A stretch of 5,022 bases of DNA from Candidatus Omnitrophota bacterium (GTDB lineage Bacteria > Omnitrophota > Gorgyraeia > B26-G9): positions 1 to 5,022 of the forward strand of contig JAGYOO010000132.1 in the NCBI GenBank assembly GCA_018399295.1, read 5' to 3'. The translations under genes and the position numbers were made by a program. A model generated the notes under the pieces. That model saw only the letters and a list, made by a program, of their open reading frames with translations. It did no database searches and was not told the DNA's origin. Of this stretch, positions 1-5,022 are shown in pieces. The stretch's first letter is position 1. Each line of letters opens with the position of its first letter.

Positions 1-1435
1 TAAGAAAAGCTCGCCAGAAATATTTAACATCATCGACTTCCCTGATGCTTAGAACTTTTCGCATTACAAACTCAGGAGAAAAACTGACCGAGTACATTTG
101 CTGCACCAGCTCCGGCAATTTCTCTCTCGGATAAGACAATTTCATCATCGGCTGTTTCATATCATAGTCTGACCATTCCTGGCTATACAGAAGATCATCT
201 TTCAGACACTCCTGAAAAAGCGGGGTGCCGGGATACGGAATAACTACAGTCGCCTGCATTGTGTAGGCATAATCTTTTTTCAGCAGATACTTCCCAAAGG
301 CCAGTGTCTGTTGCGCATCCTCATAGCTCTCCCAGGGGTAGCCGAACATAATGGTTATGTGTGGGTAAAGACCTGCCTTACGCGCGGCCTGGCAGGATTC
401 TTCTATCGTCCGCCGGGTAAGATTTTTCTTTATCCTGTCCAGCGTAGCCTGATTCACTGATTCAATACCAAACAGAAGAAATCGGAAACCGGCCTGGCGC
501 ATTAAACGATAATCTTCATCACTTATCGCTCCAAACCGCATATTACAATCAAGATTAACCTTTTTATTCAGTCCACGACTGATCATTCCCCTGCAAAAGT
601 TACGAAGCCAGTCACCAACCGGAAACGACCCGGAATCATCCATTATCTCTCTGACCCCATACTTATCCACAAGCATCTCTATCTCGTCCAGTACGTTTTC
701 AGGAGTTCGTGAGCGGAATTTCGGATAAAGCTGCGGCCAGGAGCAGAAAGTACACTTTCCCCACCAGCAGTCCCGCCCACTCATGATGTATGTCCCCGGC
801 GTGCGGCGGAAATTTCCATTTTTATAGGCGTAACGCTTCCAGTCCGTAAGATCCCGGTCAATAAACGGCAAAGAGTTTAAATCATGGTTAAGCTGGAACT
901 TACCGGTATTTTTTATTTCACCGTCTTCACGGTAGTAGATGCCGGGTTCGAGTTCAATAGAGAGTAGTCCCCTCCGGAGAGAAGCTTTTTTAAGTGTCTG
1001 GCATAGATTTAACAAGAGAAAATCGTAGTCGCCGCCGGTAAGAACAAAGTCGACTTTTGAACTTTGCATGGACTCTTGCGGAAGGGCGGTGACGTGATCC
1101 CCGAAAAGAACTGAAGTCATGGCCGGAAAGCGATCCTTCAGATCATCAATAATCTTCCAGTGTTCCTTTACCACCGGAGTCTTGGTCTCCACGGCAATAA
1201 CATCCGGTTGCTGTTCTTTCACAAAATCCAGGAAACTCTCATAACTCCATTCCTGAGCAATGGCATCGCACCAGACTACTTCAAAACCATTTCTTTTAAG
1301 CAGAGTCGCGGCCTGGGCCGGTACTACCGGATAGATATACGTGGGATCCTTAAAGTACTGAAACTGCCGATTCTGCGAAAGCAGCGGCACACCCTTTTTC
1401 CGACTTAATGGAGGATAAGCTATTAAAGTTTTCAT
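1..1435 (-). CDS. B12-binding-domain radical SAM enzyme, C-terminus cut by window edge
   Basis: The open frame runs from ATG at 1435 to the window edge with no stop, giving 478 visible residues. Residues 1-145 look like a cobalamin-binding Rossmann domain: an N-terminal strand (TLIAYPPL), then DVIAVET near 78-84, FGDHVTALP near 111-119 and VDFVLTGGDYDF near 128-139. The radical SAM core follows. Its cluster cysteines are C223, C228 and C231 in CWWGKCTFC, spaced C-x4-C-x2-C rather than the usual C-x3-C-x2-C. Further core motifs are MDDSGSFP (265-272), CNMR (297-300), GIES (323-326) and a later PYPGTP. Relatives do methyl transfers, ring changes or other radical chemistry on lipids, tetrapyrroles, sugars or peptides; the substrate here cannot be read. 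A classical DxHxxG cobalamin motif is not seen, so cobalamin may bind without a histidine ligand. It lies 90 nt after the four-helix-bundle stop and is probably co-transcribed with the glycosyltransferases. The class is secure; the function is open. Confidence 0.92.
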   Translation of the reverse strand, partial: MKTLIAYPPLSRKKGVPLLSQNRQFQYFKDPTYIYPVVPAQAATLLKRNGFEVVWCDAIAQEWSYESFLDFVKEQQPDVIAVETKTPVVKEHWKIIDDLKDRFPAMTSVLFGDHVTALPQESMQSSKVDFVLTGGDYDFLLLNLCQTLKKASLRRGLLSIELEPGIYYREDGEIKNTGKFQLNHDLNSLPFIDRDLTDWKRYAYKNGNFRRTPGTYIMSGRDCWWGKCTFCSWPQLYPKFRSRTPENVLDEIEMLVDKYGVREIMDDSGSFPVGDWLRNFCRGMISRGLNKKVNLDCNMRFGAISDEDYRLMRQAGFRFLLFGIESVNQATLDRIKKNLTRRTIEESCQAARKAGLYPHITIMFGYPWESYEDAQQTLAFGKYLLKKDYAYTMQATVVIPYPGTPLFQECLKDDLLYSQEWSDYDMKQPMMKLSYPREKLPELVQQMYSVSFSPEFVMRKVLSIREVDDVKYFWRAFL

Positions 1436-1445
1436 TTTTTTTAAA

Positions 1446-1450
1446 GTTCC
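1446..1450 (-). promoter_or_regulatory. Weak ribosome-binding site of the radical SAM gene at the repeat edge
   Basis: Reading the minus strand, GGAAC lies 10 nt before the ATG at 1435, followed by an A/T-rich run. It is the only Shine-Dalgarno-like stretch there. Its two G residues (1449-1450) are also the outermost bases of the left repeat array, so repeat insertion may have set or changed translation of this gene. The assignment is weak because the match is short. Confidence 0.35.
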
Positions 1451-1493
1451 AATAACCAAATTACAATTTCCAAATAAATTTCAATAACCAAAT
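1449..1493. repeat. Left repeat array (TAACCAA type)
   Basis: The 12-mer CAATAACCAAAT occurs at 1450-1461 and again at 1482-1493, exactly 32 nt apart, with looser CCAAAT/CAAA variants between and after them up to about 1520. Bases 1449-1463 (CCAATAACCAAATTA) are the perfect reverse complement of 1899-1913 on the far side of the four-helix-bundle gene. The array fills most of the 90-nt gap between that gene and the radical SAM gene and is clearly A/T-rich. No hairpin terminator is visible in this gap. Confidence 0.85.
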
Positions 1494-1525
1494 ATCAAAA
1501 CATCTCCAAACAACTAAAACAGAAA

Positions 1526-1876
1526 CTATTCAGATTTTGTTATAATCGCAGACAATATCTTTTTAATTTCAATTGCCTCTTTTTCCAATTCGTTGATCTC
1601 TTCTCTTTCATTAGGGTTCGCTTCATTAGTAAGTTGAAGCCAGTATTGAGACTCTTTAGCCTCCTTGCGACTGATCCTGAGCCTATGCAAGAAGTCCTTT
1701 TTACTTAAAGCATCGTTAGCTTCTCTGTAATTTGCACCTACTGAGCCACTGGCCCGAACCAACTGGTCAATAATCTTGTTGTTAATAGCATCCTTAGATA
1801 ATGCCTTACACAAGCGAATTACCCTCTTAGCAAATTCTAATGTTCTTTTCTCTAAATCAAACTCGCGATCAGACAT
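1526..1876 (-). CDS. Four-helix-bundle protein of the S23 / 23S rRNA intervening-sequence (IVP) family
   Basis: This 116-residue protein has the length and pattern of free-standing four-helix-bundle (S23/IVP) proteins. Helix 1 carries RTLEFAKRVIRLCKAL (11-26), followed by the family signature QLVRASGSVGANYREA (38-53). Then come SKKDFLHRLRISRKEAKESQYW (58-79) and a charged C-terminal helix (EINELEKEAIEIKKILSAII). There is no signal peptide or membrane segment, so it should be cytoplasmic. Relatives include ORFs within 23S rRNA intervening sequences and the Avd accessory protein of diversity-generating retroelements, where the pentameric bundle binds nucleic acid. Neither a reverse transcriptase nor an rRNA gene is visible here, so its role is unknown. 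The ATG at 1876 gives the expected N-terminus, and no other in-frame start lies just upstream. AAAAAGG directly abuts the ATG, too close for a standard Shine-Dalgarno site. The gene is A/T-richer than its neighbours and is flanked on both sides by inverted copies of one repeat. Confidence 0.92.
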   Translation of the reverse strand: MSDREFDLEKRTLEFAKRVIRLCKALSKDAINNKIIDQLVRASGSVGANYREANDALSKKDFLHRLRISRKEAKESQYWLQLTNEANPNEREEINELEKEAIEIKKILSAIITKSE

Positions 1877-1898
1877 CCTTTTTCGTGTTTGTTTCTTA

Positions 1899-1950
1899 TA
1901 ATTTGGTTATTGGTTATTATTTGTTACTTGGTGCTTGGTTATTGGTTATT
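1899..1950. repeat. Right repeat array (TTGGTTA type)
   Basis: The 16-mer TTGGTTATTGGTTATT occurs at 1903-1918 and 1935-1950, again exactly 32 nt apart. Each copy is a doublet of the heptamer TTGGTTA. Degenerate copies (TTGTTA, CTTGGTG) lie between them. It is the reverse-complement counterpart of the left array, matching it perfectly over 1899-1913. The array overlaps the 3' end of the glycosyltransferase gene, whose stop is at 1917-1919, and encodes about its last ten residues. Confidence 0.87.
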
Positions 1951-2984
1951 TTAACTGCTTGATTATTACTCACCATTCTCTCTTCCTTCAACTTTCCCGC
2001 CAACAAGCCCTTTATAAAATACAGCCCGTAGGTAAGATGCGTCAGGACTATTCCGGCGGTTGTCAGCAGGAAGAGTTTGGGTTTGCTCCATCTGCTGTGG
2101 TCTTTTAAGGCAAGATATAATGCGTTTATCATGATGATTAAAAGGTATGATAATATTGTTAAAATAAAAGCCAAGGCAAATGCGGGTTTAAGTATACTTA
2201 GCATGCTTCCGAGCAAACCATATGCTATAAACAGCGACGGCAGCATATAGGCCGGTTTTCTCGATGTCTCCGGAAAACGCTTGAAAAAGTGTCCCCGGTG
2301 GAACGCGTAATTGCTCAATTGTTCAAGATGTCGGCGAAAAAGAGGGCGGCGGTGATGTTTTACCAGTACATTCGGGTCATAGACGATCTTATGCCCAAGC
2401 TTTTGTGTGACCTCCAGGCATAACTTTGTATCCTCACCAGGATAAAAATCATTTTTAAACCCGCCAGCCTGCTCAAACACTTCTCTTCTGATTATAAAGT
2501 TGCAGCACGGATAGTCATCCACAAATCTCTTCTTTCGGGGCAGATAACGATAAATGTACGGACCAGAGACAAAAAGTGAAGAATAAACCAAACCTCCAGC
2601 CGTTTCCAGCAACGAACTGTCATCCGGGGTTATCGAGGGTCCGCCGACCGCGGCCACTTCAGAGTTATTGAAGTAAGTGACGGCATTTTTAAGCCAGTCA
2701 GCTTCCGGATAAGCATCATCATCTATAAACGCTAATATCCCGGCCTGTGAATACTTCAGTGCCAGGTCACGCTTGACTGCCGGGCCTACCGGACCCGTTG
2801 AAATTACTCTGACCTTTTCTTCTGGAAACGAAAAGTCATTATCCGGAAAAACCAGGATCTCATAATCAGGATAATCCAGAGAAAGACAGGCCGTTAGACA
2901 CTTTTCCAGCTGTCCATTAAAGGCTCTTACCGGTATTACTATTGCAACAAAGGGGTTAATGGACTTCCTGTCGTGTGTAACCAA
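1917..2984 (-). CDS. Membrane-anchored family 2 (GT-A) glycosyltransferase
   Basis: This 355-residue protein opens with a GT-A Rossmann strand (VAIVIPV, 13-19). It carries the metal/nucleotide-sugar acidic cluster FIDDDAYP (86-93, D88-D90), AAVGGP (111-116), CCNFIIRREVFEQAGGF (160-176) and the probable catalytic-base region PGEDTKLC (182-189), all typical of inverting GT2 enzymes. A basic HHRRPLFRRHL stretch (210-220) precedes three predicted membrane helices at about 247-266, 268-293 and 303-325. The catalytic domain should therefore face the cytoplasm at the inner membrane, acting on a lipid-linked acceptor. Donor and acceptor are not readable. The start is TTG at 2984: an in-frame stop lies at 3000-3002, no ATG or GTG occurs in frame before the first strand, and AAGGA lies just upstream. 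It overlaps the preceding glycosyltransferase by 29 nt. The tail beyond about residue 338 is encoded by repeat DNA and is unlike a conserved terminus. Confidence 0.92.
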   Translation of the reverse strand: MVTHDRKSINPFVAIVIPVRAFNGQLEKCLTACLSLDYPDYEILVFPDNDFSFPEEKVRVISTGPVGPAVKRDLALKYSQAGILAFIDDDAYPEADWLKNAVTYFNNSEVAAVGGPSITPDDSSLLETAGGLVYSSLFVSGPYIYRYLPRKKRFVDDYPCCNFIIRREVFEQAGGFKNDFYPGEDTKLCLEVTQKLGHKIVYDPNVLVKHHRRPLFRRHLEQLSNYAFHRGHFFKRFPETSRKPAYMLPSLFIAYGLLGSMLSILKPAFALAFILTILSYLLIIMINALYLALKDHSRWSKPKLFLLTTAGIVLTHLTYGLYFIKGLLAGKLKEERMVSNNQAVKITNNQAPSNK

Positions 2985-3756
2985 TTTTCCTTTTTCCGTT
3001 TATTTTGGTTGATAACCTTCTTGCCCTTGTTCTAACATACCGCAAATATATCCAAAACGTATCCACGCACATCTTATAAACAGTAGCCGGGCCAATTCGA
3101 TTATTCAAACGTTGTGAATGGATGCACACCGGAGCCTCGGCAATTCGATAGCCATAACTGTGTGCCTGTACCAACAGTTCCAGATCAAACGCGAATTCCC
3201 GGCTTATAAACTCCTTGAACACTTTTTTCAATACTCCGTGCTTAAACAGCTTCAATCCGGTCTGGGTATCGTTTATCGGCAGGCCGAACATGATCTTGAC
3301 CAGGAAAAAGTAAACCGAACTCATCACCCGACGCTGCCATGGGTAGAAGAGCTGGGAGTTGGGATGGCGCTTGGATCCGATAACAATATCGCTGCCGGTC
3401 AGTTCCATAATATCAAAAAAAGTATCGATCTGGCCGGGATGCAGGTCCATGTCCGAATCCAGAAAGATCACAAAATCACCCTTTGCGTAACGAAACCCTT
3501 TCCTTAGCGCCCTTCCCTTTCCGAAATTGCGCCGATTTTTTCGGACAATGATCCGGCCGTTATCAAACTGTTGCACACATCTTTTCGCCAATTCAAAAGT
3601 CTTATCCCGGCTCCCGTCATCAATAACAATAATCTCATAGTCGGACTTAAACTCATCAAAAGTCCGGACGGTTTCAGAAATGCCGGCTTCAATATGGTCC
3701 TCCTCATTGAAGGCCGGCATTATTATGGATATTTTTTTTCCGTTAAGCGCTTTCAT
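2956..3756 (-). CDS. Dolichyl-phosphate-mannose-synthase-like family 2 glycosyltransferase
   Basis: This 266-residue GT2 protein has the hallmarks of the DPM/DPG-synthase-like group: ISIIMPAFNEE (9-19), VIDDGSRDKT (44-53), NFGKGRALRKGF (77-88), the DxD motif FLDSDMDLHP (98-107), IGSKRH (126-131) and INDTQTGLKLF (161-171). Such enzymes transfer a sugar from a nucleotide donor to a polyprenyl phosphate on the cytoplasmic face of the membrane. The protein lacks the C-terminal membrane helices found in GtrB-type relatives and resembles the shorter Dpm1 form. It ends in a basic tail (about 242-262, rich in R and K) that could bind membrane phosphate. The ATG at 3756 overlaps the end of the flippase gene by 14 nt and has only a weak AGCAG upstream, so translation is probably coupled to the flippase. 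The sugar cannot be read; mannose or glucose are the family's usual substrates. Confidence 0.94.
   Translation of the reverse strand: MKALNGKKISIIMPAFNEEDHIEAGISETVRTFDEFKSDYEIIVIDDGSRDKTFELAKRCVQQFDNGRIIVRKNRRNFGKGRALRKGFRYAKGDFVIFLDSDMDLHPGQIDTFFDIMELTGSDIVIGSKRHPNSQLFYPWQRRVMSSVYFFLVKIMFGLPINDTQTGLKLFKHGVLKKVFKEFISREFAFDLELLVQAHSYGYRIAEAPVCIHSQRLNNRIGPATVYKMCVDTFWIYLRYVRTRARRLSTKINGKRKIGYTRQEVH
2988..2991 (-). promoter_or_regulatory. Ribosome-binding site supporting the TTG start at 2984
   Basis: On the minus strand AGGA sits 3 nt before the TTG, with a second GGA at 2995-2997 about 10 nt before it. Both lie inside the 3' end of the upstream glycosyltransferase gene. With the in-frame stop at 3000-3002, they make TTG the only reasonable start. 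The 3-nt spacing of the nearer site is short; the farther one is better placed but weaker. Confidence 0.45.
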
Positions 3757-5002
3757 AATCTGCTTTAAATAATTTCACACTGATCAGGTTAACCAGAAAC
3801 AGCGAAACTGATACTCCAATCAATACATAAAGGACCTGCAGCAGGGTTTCATGAAACACCATGATCAGGGCCGCCTCCAGCAGGACAGCGGCCATAAACA
3901 CGTTTACCATTTTCAGATTATGTACTGAAAGATGATAGTACAACATCACCCCCGACAAGGCAAAAAATCCCATACTGATCGAAAACGGCGCCACCAGCGG
4001 AATGGCTTGCGGATAAACCTGGCCGCTGAGTAAACGAATAACCAGGGCAGGAAACATAATACCCACAGCGGCCGCGGAAAAAGACAGCAGACCTGTAGCT
4101 ATCAGGCTTTTGTATAATATCTGTCCGGTATTCTCCTTGCGGGTATAGCTTTCCGTCAATTTGGGAAACATGACCATGAATATCGCTGATGGCAGAAAAA
4201 TAACTATCTTACCGAACATCTGGGCTACCGCGTAAAACCCGGCCTGGTCCGGCAACAGCTTCTGCACAAAAACCAGATCCATTGTAGTCAGAAACATATA
4301 GCTGGGGATCGCGAAAAATACCGGCAAAGAATATTTATAAATCGACTTAAGATCAATGGAAAGATCTTCCCCCTCTTTTCCTCTACTTTTCCTGCCCCAG
4401 ATATAATTTTTCAAACTGAACAAGCAGAGTGCCAATGCCGTAAACGAACTTATCGCGACCGCCCCCATCGCCCCGCTGATTCGATACCCCATGGAGACTA
4501 AAGCTATTCCCAATATAAGCTTAAGAGAAACATTCGCAATGCCTATTGCCCCCAGTCTATAGAACTTCTGCAGCCCTTGCAGACCACCCAGGACAAACGG
4601 AAACATCAGGGAAAACATCAGCGCGAGTCCTGTAATCACCAGCAAAAAGCCGTTTTCAATATTAAAAAAATCAGCGATCTGGCCCCGGAACGCAAAGAAC
4701 AGGAAAAAGATGACCAGGCCGGCGGCAAAAAGCTTGTAAAGAAACAGGCGGAGGAAGTAACCGACTTTTCCAAGATTGCCGGCGGCATTAAAAGTAGCCA
4801 CGAACTTGGCGGAGACTGTCTGGACCATTCCTGAGGGCATGGCGGTAAGGATCATCAGGGTGAGCAGGGTGTTGAGCACCGCGAACTCGGCAGGCTCAAG
4901 ATTCCTGACCATGAACAGCTGATAGACCAGGGCCAGTACTCCTGAAAATGAATTGGCAAAGAACATTATTCCCGCGTCTTTAAAAAGTCGGTCGAATTTC
5001 AC
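3743..5002 (-). CDS. Polysaccharide/lipid flippase, Wzx-like (MOP/MATE superfamily)
   Basis: This 419-residue, strongly hydrophobic protein has about 12 predicted membrane helices (roughly 12-32, 40-60, 86-105, 118-140, 154-172, 177-198, 222-245, 253-277, 299-320, 332-354, 364-383 and 386-408) with a charged cytoplasmic loop near 203-220. Length and helix count fit the polysaccharide biosynthesis/oligosaccharide flippase family. So do the N-terminal pattern (LFKDAGIMFFANSFSGVL then FMVRNLEPAEFAVLNTL) and the second-half repeat (YSLPVFFAIPSYMFLTTMD then AGFYAVAQMFGKI). These proteins move lipid-linked glycans across the inner membrane. Its place ahead of two glycosyltransferases fits that role. 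The start is GTG at 5002; AAGGA lies 11 nt before it at 5014-5018, and an upstream frame ends at TGA overlapping it as GTGA. The first internal ATG (residue 13) would cut into the first helix. The substrate is unknown. Confidence 0.92.
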   Translation of the reverse strand: MKFDRLFKDAGIMFFANSFSGVLALVYQLFMVRNLEPAEFAVLNTLLTLMILTAMPSGMVQTVSAKFVATFNAAGNLGKVGYFLRLFLYKLFAAGLVIFFLFFAFRGQIADFFNIENGFLLVITGLALMFSLMFPFVLGGLQGLQKFYRLGAIGIANVSLKLILGIALVSMGYRISGAMGAVAISSFTALALCLFSLKNYIWGRKSRGKEGEDLSIDLKSIYKYSLPVFFAIPSYMFLTTMDLVFVQKLLPDQAGFYAVAQMFGKIVIFLPSAIFMVMFPKLTESYTRKENTGQILYKSLIATGLLSFSAAAVGIMFPALVIRLLSGQVYPQAIPLVAPFSISMGFFALSGVMLYYHLSVHNLKMVNVFMAAVLLEAALIMVFHETLLQVLYVLIGVSVSLFLVNLISVKLFKADYESA

Positions 5003-5022
5003 GCCTGAGACATTCCTTGCAA
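4999..5022 (-). CDS. Possible 3' tail of an upstream gene
   Basis: One minus-strand frame is open from the window edge at 5022 and stops at TGA (4999-5001), giving seven codons (LQGMSQA). The TGA overlaps the flippase GTG as GTGA, the 4-nt overlap common between operon genes, and the other downstream genes also overlap. This makes an upstream operon member plausible, but seven codons cannot identify a protein and the frame could be open by chance. Confidence 0.3.
   Translation of the reverse strand: MQGMSQA
5014..5018 (-). promoter_or_regulatory. Ribosome-binding site supporting the GTG start of the flippase
   Basis: On the minus strand AAGGA lies 11 nt before the GTG at 5002, a slightly long but workable spacing. 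An ATG at 5011-5013 directly follows it but is out of frame with the flippase and reaches TGA after four codons, so it is not the flippase start. Confidence 0.4.

Larger units (their letters stand above)
1449..1950. mobile_element. Putative inverted-repeat-bounded cassette carrying a four-helix-bundle gene
   Basis: Two oppositely oriented arrays of the same short repeat enclose a single complete 116-codon gene. They include a perfect 15-bp inverted pair at 1449-1463 and 1899-1913, with 435 nt between. The segment is more A/T-rich than its neighbours and separates genes that otherwise overlap or nearly touch. The hexamer TTTTAA occurs just outside both ends (1439-1444 and 1949-1954) and could be a target duplication, but it is low-complexity and may be chance. 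No transposase or reverse transcriptase is present, so any movement would need a protein from elsewhere. Alternatively the repeats could be an intergenic repeat family that only happens to flank this gene. The repeats are certain; mobility is inferred. Confidence 0.4.

Noticed and set aside
1160..1408. Plus-strand open frame of 82 codons
   Set aside because: It is antisense to the well-supported radical SAM gene, has no recognisable motifs, and its predicted peptide looks like a chance translation.
1449..1493. CRISPR array
   Set aside because: There are only two short units per side, the intervening sequence is degenerate repeat and not unique spacer, and no cas gene is near.
1436..1525. Rho-independent terminator after the four-helix-bundle gene
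   Set aside because: No local G/C-rich hairpin precedes a T run on the minus strand; the only inverted match pairs with the far array 435 nt away.
1895..1900. Possible -10 promoter element (TATAAG on the minus strand) ahead of the four-helix-bundle gene
   Set aside because: No matching -35 box occurs at suitable spacing and the region is A/T-rich repeat, where such hexamers arise by chance.
1526..1913. Diversity-generating retroelement with an Avd-like protein
   Set aside because: No reverse transcriptase, template repeat or variable repeat is visible; only the accessory-protein family is shared.
3118..3507. Plus-strand open frame of 129 codons
   Set aside because: It lies wholly opposite the Dpm1-like glycosyltransferase, whose motifs are intact in the minus frame; no independent coding signal is seen.
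3504..3707. Minus-strand 67-codon frame
   Set aside because: It is an alternative frame within the same glycosyltransferase gene and would disrupt a clearly conserved protein.
3571..3768. Plus-strand 65-codon frame
   Set aside because: It is antisense to the N-terminal part of the glycosyltransferase and has no start signal or family features.
4577..4834. Plus-strand 85-codon frame
   Set aside because: The K/Q/E-rich composition is what results from reading opposite hydrophobic membrane-helix codons of the flippase.

Overview
The window is a compact run of genes, all on the minus strand and read from high to low coordinates. It looks like part of a surface-polysaccharide or glycolipid locus from an uncultured bacterium. 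In transcription order it holds: a possible tail of an upstream gene (4999-5022); a 12-helix Wzx/MATE-like flippase (3743-5002); a dolichyl-phosphate-mannose-synthase-like family 2 glycosyltransferase (2956-3756); a second, membrane-anchored family 2 glycosyltransferase (1917-2984); a small four-helix-bundle (S23/IVP-type) protein (1526-1876); and a B12-binding-domain radical SAM enzyme that leaves the window at its C-terminus (1-1435). No rRNA, tRNA or CRISPR was seen. No stretch over 300 bases lacks a gene.

The three upper genes are tightly coupled. The flippase start overlaps a possible upstream stop by 4 nt, the first glycosyltransferase overlaps the flippase by 14 nt, and the second overlaps the first by 29 nt. 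Two of the starts are not ATG (GTG for the flippase, TTG for the second glycosyltransferase). A plausible division of labour is that one glycosyltransferase makes or uses a polyprenyl-phosphate sugar, the second extends a glycan at the membrane, the flippase moves the lipid-linked product across the membrane, and the radical SAM enzyme modifies a sugar, lipid or peptide component. Only the enzyme classes are directly supported; the product is inference.

The most unusual part is 1449-1950. An AT-rich four-helix-bundle gene sits inside the otherwise compact operon and is bracketed by two arrays of the same short repeat (TTGGTTA / TAACCAA) in opposite orientation, including a perfect 15-bp inverted pair at 1449-1463 and 1899-1913. 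The right array supplies the last codons and the stop of the upstream glycosyltransferase, and the left array reaches the possible ribosome-binding site of the radical SAM gene. This looks like a small cassette inserted between two operon genes, possibly moved in trans, since no transposase is present.

Taxonomy cannot be fixed from this sequence. Middling GC content, many glycosyltransferases, a B12-radical SAM enzyme of this CWWGKC type and a repeat-flanked four-helix-bundle ORF would fit an uncultured lineage such as Omnitrophota or a related deep-branching Gram-negative group, but this is a low-confidence impression.
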